Source of the DNA: an uncultured Flavobacteriales bacterium
GTDB taxonomy: Bacteria; Bacteroidota; Bacteroidia; Flavobacteriales_E; Vicingaceae
DNA: 64,000 nucleotides
Assembly: GCA_937901255.1 (NCBI GenBank)
Contig: CALCHN010000060.1
Coordinates: 7,914 to 71,913, forward strand
Reading direction: 5' to 3'
This document shows positions 33,022-41,453 of this stretch, piece after piece (position 1 is the first letter of the stretch; every line of letters starts with the position of its first letter). A model generated the notes under the pieces. That model was not told the DNA's origin, did no database searches, and saw only the letters and a program-made list of their open reading frames with translations. Made by a program: the position numbers and the translations under genes.

Positions 33022-33103
33022 GCGGGTGTGGTGAAATTGGTAGACACGCTAGACTTAGGATCTAGTGCTTCACGGCATGGGGGTTCGAGTCCCTTCACCC
33101 GCA
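33022..33103 (+). tRNA. tRNA-Leu (anticodon TAG)
   Basis: 82-base class II tRNA. Acceptor arms GCGGGTG / CACCCGC pair perfectly, the D arm carries GAAATTGGTAGAC, the anticodon stem CTAGA/TCTAG holds loop CTTAGGA (anticodon TAG, 33056-33058), followed by a long variable arm and a T arm with GGTTCGAGTCC. The discriminator is A and CCA is not encoded. Its own consensus promoter is upstream. Confidence 0.97.
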
Positions 33104-33134
33104 CAAAATAAGGAGTTGTTCCTTAAGAAAAAAT

Positions 33135-33166
33135 AAAAGGTATAAGGTTAGCCTTATACCTTTTTT
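33135..33166 (+). terminator. Terminator after tRNA-Leu
   Basis: AAAAGGTATAAGG - TTAG - CCTTATACCTTTT, perfect 13-bp stem with T-run. Confidence 0.9.
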
Positions 33167-33195
33167 AAATTCCATGAAAAATTAAACCATAATAT

Positions 33196-34554
33196 ATGAA
33201 TATTACACAAGAAAAAATTGATGATTTAAATGCAGTTATTAAAGTGCAGCTGAAAGAAGAAGATTATCAAGATAAAGTGGAAAATCAACTTAAAGAATAC
33301 CGTAAAAAAGCCAGTGTTCCTGGCTTCAGAAAAGGACACGTACCTATGGGTATGGTTAAAAAAATGGTAGGAACCAACTTGTTGGTTGACGAATTAAATA
33401 AAATTTTGTCGGATACCTTGCAAGAATATTTAACCAATGAAAAATTGGAGGTATTAGGAAATCCACTTCCTAAAATGGAAGATGATGAAACGATTGATTG
33501 GGAAAATCAAAAAGAATTTGAGTTTAAATACGAAGTTGGATTAGCTCCTTCTTTTAAAGTAGATAGCTTAGATAAACTTAAAGTGGATGCCTATAAAATA
33601 AAAGTATCTGACAAAGATGTTCAGAAATATGTTGATGATTTAGCTCGCAGATACGGAAAAATGACTAATCCTGAAGTAGCTGAAAAAGACGATATGGTTT
33701 TTGGAAAGTTTGAAGAATTAGATGGCGAAGGCAAGGTAAAAGAAGGTGGAATTACCAACAGTTCAGTAATTATTATTAATGCTGTTACAGATAAAAACTT
33801 ACAAAAACAATTAGTTGGAGCTAAAGCAGGAGATATGTTTGTGGTTGATCCAAAAACTGTTTCTGAACACGAAAGTGACCAAGCACAAGCTATCGGTGTT
33901 GATGTAAATGAGTTGAAAAACATTATCTCTAAATTCAATTATACCGTAGAAAAAGTAAACAGAGTTATTGCATCTGACTTAAACCAAGAATTGTTTGATA
34001 AAATTTTTGGAGAAGGAACAGTAAAATCTGAGAAAGAATTTAGAGATAAAATTGCTGAAGAATTAAACAAAGGATTAATTGCTGATAGCGATAGAAAATT
34101 AAAAGCTGATATTCAAGATGCTTTAATGGATTCGTTAAAATTAAAATTACCAGATACATTCTTAAAGAAATGGATAAAAGCATCTAACGAAAAACCAATT
34201 ACTGACGAGCAAATTGAATTAGAATATGATATGTATGCTAAAAGCTTACAATGGCAACTAATTGAAAATAAAATTATTGAAGCAAACGAAATTAAAGTTG
34301 AATTTGAAGAAGTAATTGACTACACTAAAGGGTTGTTGACTCAGCAAATGCAAAGCATGGGTATGCCTACAAATGATGATGAACAGTTAACTCAAACAGC
34401 TCAAAGTGTACTTCAAAATCAAGAAGAAGCAAGAAAAATTTACGGAATGTTATACGATTCTAAATTAATGGACTTGTATAAATCAACCTGTAAATTGAAA
34501 GAGAAAGAAGTCTCTTTAGAAGAGTTTGAAAAGCTTTTAGCTAAACAGAAATAA
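33196..34554 (+). CDS. tig: Trigger factor chaperone
   Basis: 452 residues; ribosome-bound peptidyl-prolyl isomerase/chaperone. The ribosome-binding loop is recognisable as VPGFRKGHVPMGMVKKM. A PPIase (FKBP-like) region spans about 160-250 (DMVFGKFEELDGEGKV), and the rest is helical arms (EFRDKIAEELNKGLIADSDRKLKADI). Shorter PPIase conservation is typical of Bacteroidota. It lies upstream of clpP, the usual tig-clp order, but separated by its own terminator. Confidence 0.93.
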   Translation: MNITQEKIDDLNAVIKVQLKEEDYQDKVENQLKEYRKKASVPGFRKGHVPMGMVKKMVGTNLLVDELNKILSDTLQEYLTNEKLEVLGNPLPKMEDDETIDWENQKEFEFKYEVGLAPSFKVDSLDKLKVDAYKIKVSDKDVQKYVDDLARRYGKMTNPEVAEKDDMVFGKFEELDGEGKVKEGGITNSSVIIINAVTDKNLQKQLVGAKAGDMFVVDPKTVSEHESDQAQAIGVDVNELKNIISKFNYTVEKVNRVIASDLNQELFDKIFGEGTVKSEKEFRDKIAEELNKGLIADSDRKLKADIQDALMDSLKLKLPDTFLKKWIKASNEKPITDEQIELEYDMYAKSLQWQLIENKIIEANEIKVEFEEVIDYTKGLLTQQMQSMGMPTNDDEQLTQTAQSVLQNQEEARKIYGMLYDSKLMDLYKSTCKLKEKEVSLEEFEKLLAKQK

Positions 34555-34560
34555 GTGTTA

Positions 34561-34593
34561 AATGCCTCGATTGTTAATCGGGGCATTTTTTTT
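34561..34593 (+). terminator. Terminator after tig
   Basis: AATGCCTCGATT - GTT - AATCGGGGCATT stem (one G-U pair) followed by eight T. Confidence 0.9.
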
Positions 34594-34682
34594 ATAATTT
34601 TTTGTAAAAAAAGAGAGAAATCATTTCTAAAATACTATCTTAGATGACTATTTTTACAAACCAATTCTAAAACCAAAAAAAT

Positions 34683-35357
34683 ATGTTCAATAAAGACGAA
34701 TTCAGAAAATATGCAACCAAGCATGTAGGCATAAGCAGTACGGTTTATGACCAATATCAATCTATTTATGCAGATTATATTTCTCCAACAATTATTGAAG
34801 AAAGACAGTTAAATGTTGCATCAATGGATGTTTTTTCAAGATTAATGATGGATAGAATTATTTTCTTGGGAACAGGAATAAATGATTATGTTTCTAACAT
34901 TATACAAGCTCAGTTGTTATTTTTAGAATCTGTAGATGCTAAAAAAGACATCCAAATATATTTAAACTCACCGGGTGGTGGCGTTTATGCAGGCTTAGGT
35001 ATTTATGATACCATGCAATACATTTCTCCGGATGTAGCAACCATTTGTACGGGAATGGCAGCGTCTATGGGAGCGGTATTGTTATGTGCAGGAGCTGACG
35101 GTAAAAGAACAGCTTTACCTCACTCTAGAGTGATGATTCACCAACCTTTAGGTGGAGCTCAAGGTCAGGCATCTGATATTGAAATAACAGCAAGAGAAAT
35201 TATGAAGTTGAAAAAAGAATTATACGATATTATTTCAAAACATTCAGGGCAATCTTATGAAAAAGTGGAGCAAGATAGTGATAGAGATTATTGGATGATA
35301 GCCTCAGAAGCTAAAGAATACGGAATGATTGATGAAGTATTAGTAAGAGAAAAATAA
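34683..35357 (+). CDS. clpP: ATP-dependent Clp protease proteolytic subunit
   Basis: 224 residues; tetradecameric serine peptidase that works with ClpX/ClpA-type unfoldases. Catalytic Ser128 in GMAASMGA, His153 in HSRVMIHQPLGG, and the usual QLLFLESVD and YLNSPGGGVYAGLGIYDTMQ elements. The N-terminal extension of about 25 residues before IEERQ is longer than in E. coli and may include a propeptide. No clpX follows; repeat A copies and eno come next. Confidence 0.97.
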   Translation: MFNKDEFRKYATKHVGISSTVYDQYQSIYADYISPTIIEERQLNVASMDVFSRLMMDRIIFLGTGINDYVSNIIQAQLLFLESVDAKKDIQIYLNSPGGGVYAGLGIYDTMQYISPDVATICTGMAASMGAVLLCAGADGKRTALPHSRVMIHQPLGGAQGQASDIEITAREIMKLKKELYDIISKHSGQSYEKVEQDSDRDYWMIASEAKEYGMIDEVLVREK

Positions 35358-35360
35358 GTA

Positions 35361-35392
35361 AGCCCACCCCAACCCTCCCGAAGGGAGGGAGT
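35361..35392 (-). repeat. Dispersed repeat A, copy 5
   Basis: AGCCCACCCC...CTCCCGAAGGGAG, beginning three bases after the clpP stop in inverted orientation. Confidence 0.8.
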
Positions 35393-35489
35393 CATAGTCC
35401 ATAATGTTATTAAAAGATGTGGATTATTTCTATTGAAGATTAGGGAAATTGAAAAAAATGTTTATTTAAAAAAATATAATCTAGCTTTC

Positions 35490-35516
35490 TTCCCCCTTCG
35501 GGGGATTAAGGGGGCT
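35490..35516 (+). repeat. Dispersed repeat A, copy 6
   Basis: CCCCCTTCGGGGG then GGGGGCT, 15 bases before the eno ATG and within its leader. Confidence 0.85.
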
Positions 35517-35531
35517 TTTAAAACTAGCACA

Positions 35532-36818
35532 ATGAGTTACATAGCACAAATTCATGCACGTCAAATTTTCGACTCTAGAGGAAACCCAACTGTTGAAGTA
35601 GATGTGGTTACCCAAAATGGTATTTTAGGAAGAGCAGCAGTGCCTTCAGGAGCTTCAACAGGAAAATACGAAGCCGTTGAATTGAGAGATAACGATAAGA
35701 AAAATTATCTTGGAAAAGGCGTTTTAAAAGCAGTTCAGAATATTAATACTGTTATTAATGATGAGTTGAACGGAGCTTATATCATGGACCAAAGCACTAT
35801 TGATAAAACATTAATAGCACTTGATGGAACTGAAAATAAAGCCAATTTAGGTGCTAACGCTATTTTGGGAGTTTCTATGGCTGCTGCAAAAGCTGCTGCC
35901 GAAGAAGCTGGTTTGCCATTATTCAAATACATTGGAGGAGTTAATGCTAACGTGTTACCTATTCCTATGATGAACATCTTAAACGGAGGTTCGCATGCTG
36001 ATAATAATATAGATTTCCAAGAATTTATGGTAATGCCCGTTGGTGCTTCTTCTTTTAGCGAAGGTTTAAAAATGGGTGTGGAAATTTTCCATCATTTAAA
36101 AGCAGTTTTAAAAGATAAAGGTTATTCCACCAATGTTGGTGATGAAGGCGGTTTTGCTCCTAACTTAAAATCTAACGAAGAAGCCATAGAAACCGTATTA
36201 AAAGCCATAGAAAAAGCAGGTTATAAACCAGGCGATGACGTTTACATTGCTATGGATGCTGCGAGTTCTGAGTTTTATAATGCAAAAGAAAAAGTATATC
36301 ATTTCCACCAATCAACTGGAGATAAATTAACTTCTTCAGAAATGGTAAGCTATTGGAAAGATTGGACAAAAAAATACCCAATTTTATCTATAGAAGATGG
36401 GTTGGATGAAGATGATTGGAAAGGTTGGGCAGAATTGAATAAAACTATTGGAGATAAAGTTCAGTTGGTGGGTGATGATTTATTTGTAACCAATACCAAG
36501 CGTTTAGCAAAAGGAATTAAAGAAAAATCGGCTAATTCTATCTTAATTAAAGTAAACCAAATAGGTTCTTTAACAGAAACAATAAATGCTGTTGATATGG
36601 CAAATAGAGCTTCTTTCACATCAGTAATGAGTCACCGTTCGGGAGAAACTGAAGACACCACCATTGCCGATTTGGCGGTGGCATTAAACACAGGACAAAT
36701 TAAAACAGGTTCGGCTTCTCGTTCGGATAGAATGGCAAAATACAACCAATTATTACGTATTGAAGAAATGCTTGGACACAGTGCTCAATACCTTGGTGAA
36801 GATTTTAAATTTCTTTAA
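35532..36818 (+). CDS. eno: Enolase
   Basis: 428 residues; interconverts 2-phosphoglycerate and phosphoenolpyruvate in glycolysis. Motifs: HARQIFDSRGNPTVEVDV, VPSGASTGKYEAVELRD, NGGSHADNNIDFQEFMVMP, NVGDEGGFAPNL, SIEDGLDEDDW, VGDDLFVTN, LIKVNQIGSLTET and SHRSGETEDTTIADLAV. The start at 35532 is chosen: the frame is open 33 codons further upstream, but this translates repeat A and has no enolase similarity. Confidence 0.98.
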   Translation: MSYIAQIHARQIFDSRGNPTVEVDVVTQNGILGRAAVPSGASTGKYEAVELRDNDKKNYLGKGVLKAVQNINTVINDELNGAYIMDQSTIDKTLIALDGTENKANLGANAILGVSMAAAKAAAEEAGLPLFKYIGGVNANVLPIPMMNILNGGSHADNNIDFQEFMVMPVGASSFSEGLKMGVEIFHHLKAVLKDKGYSTNVGDEGGFAPNLKSNEEAIETVLKAIEKAGYKPGDDVYIAMDAASSEFYNAKEKVYHFHQSTGDKLTSSEMVSYWKDWTKKYPILSIEDGLDEDDWKGWAELNKTIGDKVQLVGDDLFVTNTKRLAKGIKEKSANSILIKVNQIGSLTETINAVDMANRASFTSVMSHRSGETEDTTIADLAVALNTGQIKTGSASRSDRMAKYNQLLRIEEMLGHSAQYLGEDFKFL

Positions 36819-36886
36819 CAAAAAGTGTAAAAAAATAGAAAGTAGTTTATTAATTTAGCAAACGTCAAAAAAATAAAGAAATAAAT

Positions 36887-38173
36887 ATGTCAGAAATAGC
36901 AAAATTAGAATTAGACGGGAAAGTATATGAGTTTCCTGTTATAGAAGGAACGGAGAATGAAAAAGCCATTGATATATCTGCTCTTAGAGCAAAAACAGGA
37001 TATATTACTATCGATAGCGGTTTCAAAAATACCGGTTCTACGCAAAGTGCCATTACTTTTTTAGATGGTGAAGAAGGTATTTTAAGATACAGAGGCTACC
37101 CGATAGAACAATTGGCCGAGAAAGCAGAATTTTTAGAAGTAGCTTTTTTATTGATATATGGAGAATTACCAACTAAAGAAGAATATACTAAATTTAAAGA
37201 TAGCATTACCAAGCATACTTTAATTCATGAAGATATGAAGCATTTCTTTGATGCTTATCCTCCAAAAGCTCATCCAATGGGTATTTTGGCAGCATCATTG
37301 TCTTCATTGTCAACTTTCTATCCTGAATCCTTAGATCCTAACAGACCTAAAGAAGCGGTAGATTTAACCATGCAACGATTAATAGCCAAAGTGCCTACCT
37401 TGGCTGCTTGGGCTTATAAAAACGCCATGCGTCATCCGGTAATTTATCCAAACAATAAATTAGATTATTGCTCTAATTTCTTGCACATGATGTTTGCTAT
37501 GCCAACTGATAATTACGAAGTAAATCCTGTGGTGGCTAGCGCACTTAATAAATTATTAATTCTTCATGCTGACCACGAACAAAACTGTTCTACATCAACT
37601 GTAAGAATTGTAGGTTCATCACAAGCTAATTTATACACTTCAATTTCAGCAGGCGTTTCTGCACTTTGGGGACCACTTCATGGAGGTGCCAACCAAGCAG
37701 TAATTGAAATGTTGGAAGCCATAAAAGCTGATGGTGGAGATACTGAAAAATGGATAGCAAAAGCCAAAGATAAAGATGATTCTTTCCGTTTAATGGGATT
37801 TGGACACAGAGTTTACAAAAACTTTGACCCAAGAGCTACCATTATTAAAAAAGCTGCTGATGATGTATTGGCTGCTTTAGGAGTGGATGATCCTATTTTA
37901 GATATCGCTAAAAAATTAGAAAAAGTAGCCTTAGAAGATGAATATTTTAAAGCTAGAGGACTTTATCCTAATGTTGATTTCTACTCAGGAATTATCTACA
38001 GAGCATTGGGAATACCAACAGAAATGTTTACAGTAATGTTTGCGTTAGGAAGATTACCGGGTTGGATAGCTCAATGGAAAGAAATGATTGAGAACAAAGA
38101 ACCAATTGGTCGTCCTCGTCAGGTTTATACCGGAGCTAACAAAAGAGATTACGTAGCTATTGATAATAGATAA
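36887..38173 (+). CDS. gltA: Citrate synthase
   Basis: 428 residues, the hexameric type found in Gram-negative bacteria; condenses oxaloacetate and acetyl-CoA. Catalytic segments: NFLHMMFA, LHADHEQNCSTSTVR (His), GPLHGGANQAVIEML (His), MGFGHRVYKNFDPRA and DFYSGIIYRALGIP (Asp). The N-terminal domain KLELDGKVYEFPVIEGTENEKAIDI is the usual start of this class. A single gene with a terminator directly downstream. Confidence 0.97.
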   Translation: MSEIAKLELDGKVYEFPVIEGTENEKAIDISALRAKTGYITIDSGFKNTGSTQSAITFLDGEEGILRYRGYPIEQLAEKAEFLEVAFLLIYGELPTKEEYTKFKDSITKHTLIHEDMKHFFDAYPPKAHPMGILAASLSSLSTFYPESLDPNRPKEAVDLTMQRLIAKVPTLAAWAYKNAMRHPVIYPNNKLDYCSNFLHMMFAMPTDNYEVNPVVASALNKLLILHADHEQNCSTSTVRIVGSSQANLYTSISAGVSALWGPLHGGANQAVIEMLEAIKADGGDTEKWIAKAKDKDDSFRLMGFGHRVYKNFDPRATIIKKAADDVLAALGVDDPILDIAKKLEKVALEDEYFKARGLYPNVDFYSGIIYRALGIPTEMFTVMFALGRLPGWIAQWKEMIENKEPIGRPRQVYTGANKRDYVAIDNR

Positions 38174-38198
38174 TTAAAATTAGCACAACAATATTAAG

Positions 38199-38228
38199 AA
38201 GGCTGTCCAATGGGCAGCCTTTTTTTTA
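38199..38228 (+). terminator. Terminator after gltA
   Basis: AAGGCTGTCC - AAT - GGGCAGCCTT followed by eight T. Confidence 0.92.
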
Positions 38229-38234
38229 TCTCAT

Positions 38235-38301
38235 CTTGAGAGGAGAAGATGTTGTTCGAAGTTGCCATAGCAACGAGATTACAACATCAGAGGTGTGTTA
38301 T
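38235..38301 (+). repeat. Structured repeat C, copy 1
   Basis: Outer arms GATGTTGT (38248) / ACAACATC (38281) enclose GTTGC - CATA - GCAAC, followed by AGAGGTGTGTT. An inverted copy lies at 60741-60812. After it, a degenerate repeat A-like segment (38311-38352, TCCTCCCGTC...AAGCCCGAAGGGGGAC) fills the gap before the toxin-antitoxin promoter; no gene is visible in 38229-38470. Confidence 0.8.
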
Positions 38302-38474
38302 AATCCTAAATCCTCCCGTCTTTCAGACGAGGACAAGCCCGAAGGGGGACTTTATAACGCTACAAAGTCCAATATTTTCCGTCACTGCGAAGTTTAGCAT
38401 TGGCTGCTTGCGATAGAGGTGGTCTTTAAATCTCAATTTTATAAATAAAGAAAAAAATTAAATCCCAACTTACG

Positions 38475-38505
38475 TTACGTGATAAATTATTAAATTTGCA
38501 CGTAA
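38475..38505 (+). promoter_or_regulatory. Promoter and operator of the DUF6364-PIN module
   Basis: TTACGTG (38475-38481) and CACGTAA (38499-38505) are perfect inverted half-sites flanking the -7 box TAAATTTG (38491-38498). An extra TTACG lies just upstream. This is the expected layout for autorepression by antitoxin or complex. Confidence 0.75.
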
Positions 38506-38515
38506 ACTATTGGTT

Positions 38516-38761
38516 ATGGATAAAAAACTCACATTAAATTTAGACGATTCAATTATTGAAAAAGCAAAACAATATGCTAAATTGAATAATATTAGTTTGT
38601 CGAAACTTATTGAAGCCTATTTAAAGTCGCTTACCAAACGTAAAAGCAGTGCCACAGAAATAACTCCTCTTGTAGAAAGTTTAAGCGGGGTAATTTCACT
38701 CGATAAAGACCTTGATGTAAAAGATGCTTACACAGAATATTTAATTGAAAAATACAAATGA
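38516..38761 (+). CDS. DUF6364-type antitoxin
   Basis: 81 residues, start ATG 38516 (a TTG two codons earlier lies too close to the promoter box). The N-terminal half is ribbon-helix-helix-like: KLTLNLDDSIIEKAKQYAKLNNISLSKLIEAYLKSL; the C-terminal half (TPLVESLSGVISLDKDLDVKDAYTEYLIEKYK) is the usual toxin-binding tail. The ATGA overlap with the PIN gene makes a standard type II toxin-antitoxin pair. It should bind the palindrome over its own promoter. Confidence 0.85.
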   Translation: MDKKLTLNLDDSIIEKAKQYAKLNNISLSKLIEAYLKSLTKRKSSATEITPLVESLSGVISLDKDLDVKDAYTEYLIEKYK

Positions 38762-39171
38762 GCAGATTGCTAATCGATACCAATATTGTGATAGACCTAC
38801 TTTCAAAAAGAGAGAAGTTTTATGAAGAGGCTGCTGAATTGTTTTCGCTTGCTGACAGAAAAGAGTTGGTGGTGGCAATTTCATCCTTAACATTTGCTAA
38901 TACTAATTACATACTTACAAAATTAAAATCGGCAAAAGAAGCAAAAGCAATATTAAGAAAATTTAAAGTGCTAGTAGAAGTATTGAGTTTAGACGATAAA
39001 ATAACGGAATTAGCCCTGAGCGATAATAATTTTACTGACTTTGAAGATGGGCTTCAATATTACTCTGCAATAGAAAATCAAATAGATATTATTATCACAC
39101 GGAATAAAAAAGACTTTAAAAAATCAAACATCCCGGTATTGACAGCCAAAGAATTTTTAGCTCGGAAATAA
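38758..39171 (+). CDS. PIN-domain (VapC-like) toxin
   Basis: 137 residues, probable Mg-dependent ribonuclease. PIN acidic residues: Asp7 in LLIDTNIVIDLL, Glu near EEAAELF, Asp in DFEDGLQYYSA, and a C-terminal IDIIITRNKKDF strand. The typical target class is tRNA or rRNA, but the actual target is unknown. It overlaps the antitoxin by four bases. Confidence 0.88.
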   Translation: MSRLLIDTNIVIDLLSKREKFYEEAAELFSLADRKELVVAISSLTFANTNYILTKLKSAKEAKAILRKFKVLVEVLSLDDKITELALSDNNFTDFEDGLQYYSAIENQIDIIITRNKKDFKKSNIPVLTAKEFLARK

Positions 39172-39248
39172 GTTGCTAACCAAAATATTTTGTTTTGATT
39201 TTCTACGTAGTCAAATAATCAAAAACTTTTTTTAAAAATTAAAAATGG

Positions 39249-39256
39249 TATTTTTG
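39249..39256 (+). promoter_or_regulatory. TAnnTTTG box of the PLDc_N gene
   Basis: TATTTTTG, 30 bases before the ATG at 39287. Confidence 0.5.
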
Positions 39257-39286
39257 GAGAAGGATTAATAGGGCAAAAATGAAAGT

Positions 39287-39529
39287 ATGGAAACAATAAT
39301 GATTATCGGATTTATATTTCTTAGCATTGCATTATGGTTTTGGGCAATAATTGATATTTCAAGATCGAGATTTAAAAAACCAATAATAAATACTATGTGG
39401 CTTTTAACAGTTCTTTTCTTTCCTATTTTAGGGTCGATTTTATATTTTCAATTTAAAGAAAAATTTGTATCGAAAGAAAAGAGAAAATTTCAACCGAATT
39501 TTAATAGAATGGAATTAAATCAACTTTAA
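39287..39529 (+). CDS. Small PLDc_N-type membrane protein
   Basis: 80 residues with two membrane helices (about 4-22 and 36-56) and the PLDc_N pattern: WFWAIIDISRSRFKKP then W-x8-FFPILGSILYF, followed by a basic tail. This domain usually forms the N-terminus of cardiolipin synthases; alone it is a short membrane protein of unknown function, often beside toxin or immunity genes. Not part of an obvious operon. Confidence 0.75.
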   Translation: METIMIIGFIFLSIALWFWAIIDISRSRFKKPIINTMWLLTVLFFPILGSILYFQFKEKFVSKEKRKFQPNFNRMELNQL

Positions 39530-39629
39530 TTTCGTTTTTCAATCACATTTCTAATACATTCATTTAACTTTCTAGCTCATTTATTTGCGAAATATTGCTC
39601 AAAAAGAGGTGTGAATGAGCTTTAAATGT

Positions 39630-39637
39630 TATTTTTG
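39630..39637 (+). promoter_or_regulatory. TAnnTTTG box of the fic gene
   Basis: TATTTTTG. Its last base is the first base of an in-frame GTG, which therefore cannot be the start; the ATG at 39658 is 20 bases downstream. Confidence 0.6.
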
Positions 39638-39657
39638 TGAGCTATAAAAGTAAGGCG

Positions 39658-40695
39658 ATGGATTCAAGAGACAAAATAATACTCGATTATATTAAAAAAA
39701 CTGGAACATGTTCTTCAAAAGAAATTCATGATAATGTTGACATTTCTGTAAGTTATGCAACATTAAAAAGAATTTTATCAAAACTAAAAAATGAAAACTA
39801 TCTTTTAGCTGTTGGTCAAGGAAAAGGAACTAAATATACTATTTCGCCTACGTATGAACTTGTAGAGCCTATTGATGTAGATGAATATTATCAGAAAGAA
39901 ATTGACGAAAGAGAAATTAAAGAAGGTTTTAATTTTTCCATCATTAACGAAGTACTAGCAAAACATTCTGTTTTTACAGTACCTGAATTAGAAAAGTTAA
40001 ATGAACTTCAGATGAAATTTCAGAAAAATGTAGCTCAATTAACTGAAATAGAATATAAGAAAGAGTTTGAAAGGTTGGCTATTGATTTAAGTTGGAAATC
40101 TTCTCAAATAGAAGGAAATACCTATTCTTTATTGGAAACAGAAAGGCTTTTAAAAGAAAAAGAAACTGCCGCAGGAAAAACCAAAGATGAAGCAACAATG
40201 TTGTTAAACCACAAAGATGCGTTAGATTTCATCATTGAAAATCCAAACTATTTGCATCCATTATCGGTTTCAAAAATAGAAGACATACATAGTTTGCTTA
40301 CCAAAGAGCTTTTAATAGAACGAAATTTACGAAAAAGAAGAGTTGGTATATCAGGTACAAATTATAAACCATTAGATAATGAATTTCAGATAGCTGAAGC
40401 CCTTAAAAATTCTTGTGATGTAATTAACTCTAAAACGAATATCTTTGAAAAAGCATTATTGGCATTAGTACTAATTTCTTACATACAACCATTTATGGAT
40501 GGAAATAAACGAACAGCAAGAATTGTTAGTAATGCCATTTTAATAGATGCAAAATATTGTCCATTATCTTTTAGAACAGTTGATTCTGTTGAATATAAAA
40601 AAGCAATGTTGTTATTTTATGAGCAGAATAACATTTCAAGTTTCAAGGAGATTTTTATTAACCAATTTGAGTTTGCTGTTAATACTTATTTTTAA
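39658..40695 (+). CDS. Fic family protein with altered catalytic motif
   Basis: 345 residues. N-terminal winged helix (about 1-65, SSKEIHDNVDISVSYATLKRILSKL), an inhibitory-helix motif SSQIEGN at 148-154 that matches the (S/T)xxxE(G/N) rule, then the Fic core. The active-site loop reads IQPFMDGNKRTAR (276-288): the His expected in HPFxxGN is Gln277, and GNGR is GNKR as in Doc-like proteins. Fic enzymes normally AMPylate or phosphorylate proteins; without the His, transfer activity is doubtful. The HTH suggests autoregulation. The start is set by the promoter box. Confidence 0.85.
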   Translation: MDSRDKIILDYIKKTGTCSSKEIHDNVDISVSYATLKRILSKLKNENYLLAVGQGKGTKYTISPTYELVEPIDVDEYYQKEIDEREIKEGFNFSIINEVLAKHSVFTVPELEKLNELQMKFQKNVAQLTEIEYKKEFERLAIDLSWKSSQIEGNTYSLLETERLLKEKETAAGKTKDEATMLLNHKDALDFIIENPNYLHPLSVSKIEDIHSLLTKELLIERNLRKRRVGISGTNYKPLDNEFQIAEALKNSCDVINSKTNIFEKALLALVLISYIQPFMDGNKRTARIVSNAILIDAKYCPLSFRTVDSVEYKKAMLLFYEQNNISSFKEIFINQFEFAVNTYF

Positions 40696-40788
40696 GATAC
40701 ACGATAGTTAATCTGTTCGAGCAAATTTGTAATGCGTTCGGTTTGTAAACCAAATGGCATTTCTTTATAAAGGCAAAATTCAACCTTA

Positions 40789-40804
40789 TATTTTTGTAAC
40801 TTTG
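40789..40804 (+). promoter_or_regulatory. Two adjacent TAnnTTTG boxes before the second toxin-antitoxin pair
   Basis: TATTTTTG (40789-40796) and TAACTTTG (40797-40804), the second 19 bases before the antitoxin ATG. Neither has a clear upstream TTG. Confidence 0.5.
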
Positions 40805-40823
40805 AATAATCTAAATCACTTAT

Positions 40824-41042
40824 ATGGATATTCAAACTTCTAAAATAGAGTTAGTAAAAATGATTCTTAGTATTAAGAATGAGAAATTCATTGAAAAAAT
40901 CACAGAATTTATTAAAAAGGAAAAAGTTGATTTCTGGAATGAGTTAAGCTTGTCAGAACAAAATGAAATTGAACAAGGAATTAAAGAGTTGAACACAGGT
41001 AAGAGAGTTGAGTTCAATGACTTTTTAAAAAAGATTTCTTAA
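40824..41042 (+). CDS. Probable antitoxin of a RelE/ParE pair
   Basis: 72 residues, highly charged and helical, with a SLSEQNEIEQGIKELNTGKRVEFNDFLKKI tail, the pattern of short antitoxins next to ParE/RelE toxins. There is no recognisable DNA-binding domain at the N-terminus (IQTSKIELVKMILSIKNEKF...). Its TAA overlaps the toxin ATG by one base. Confidence 0.8.
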   Translation: MDIQTSKIELVKMILSIKNEKFIEKITEFIKKEKVDFWNELSLSEQNEIEQGIKELNTGKRVEFNDFLKKIS

Positions 41043-41347
41043 TGAAAGTGTTTTTATCAGAATTAGCTGAAAAAAAGCTTTTAAAATTGACTGATTTTTT
41101 ATTGGAAAATTGGAATCTAAAAGTTCGAAATGATTTCATTAAAAAGCTAACAGCTAAGATTAAACAGGTTTCTGAACAACCAGAAAGTTGTCCTCAGTCA
41201 ACTGATTTTAAAGGGCTTTTTAAATGTGTTGTAACAAAGCAGACAACTTTTTATTATAGAATAAATTTTGACAAAAAAGAAATTGAAATTATTACGGTTT
41301 TCGATACAAGACAACATCCTGATAAATTAGAAAGAGATATAAGATGA
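41042..41347 (+). CDS. RelE/ParE-type toxin
   Basis: 101 residues with the fold's pattern: KVFLSELAEKKLLKLTDFLLENW, a basic helix (KVRNDFIKKLTAKIKQVSEQPESCP), the FKCVVTKQTTFYYRI strand pair and IEIITVFDTRQHPDKL at the end. Members either cleave mRNA on the ribosome or poison gyrase; which applies cannot be read. It forms a bicistronic module with the upstream antitoxin. Confidence 0.88.
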   Translation: MKVFLSELAEKKLLKLTDFLLENWNLKVRNDFIKKLTAKIKQVSEQPESCPQSTDFKGLFKCVVTKQTTFYYRINFDKKEIEIITVFDTRQHPDKLERDIR

Positions 41348-41441
41348 ATGTAGATTTCTGCTGCACATCCACTGCTACAAACTTATTTTAGTGCTTGTTA
41401 TTTTCCAATAACATTCTTCAATTCTACTATAAAAAAATATG

Positions 41442-41449
41442 TAGCTTTG
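41442..41449 (+). promoter_or_regulatory. TAnnTTTG box directly before the ABC ATPase start
   Basis: TAGCTTTG ends four bases before the ATG at 41454, so transcription would begin at or next to the start codon (leaderless mRNA). Confidence 0.5.
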
Positions 41450-41453
41450 CTCC

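Noticed and set aside
33022..33103. tRNA-Leu (and tRNA-Phe at 49399) as an integration site
   Set aside because: No integrase and no duplicated 3' tRNA end were found on either side of either tRNA.
35433..35531. 33-codon upstream extension of enolase
   Set aside because: These codons translate repeat A (FFPLRGIKG) and lie before the universally conserved HARQIFDSRG start of enolase; an ATG exists at 35532.
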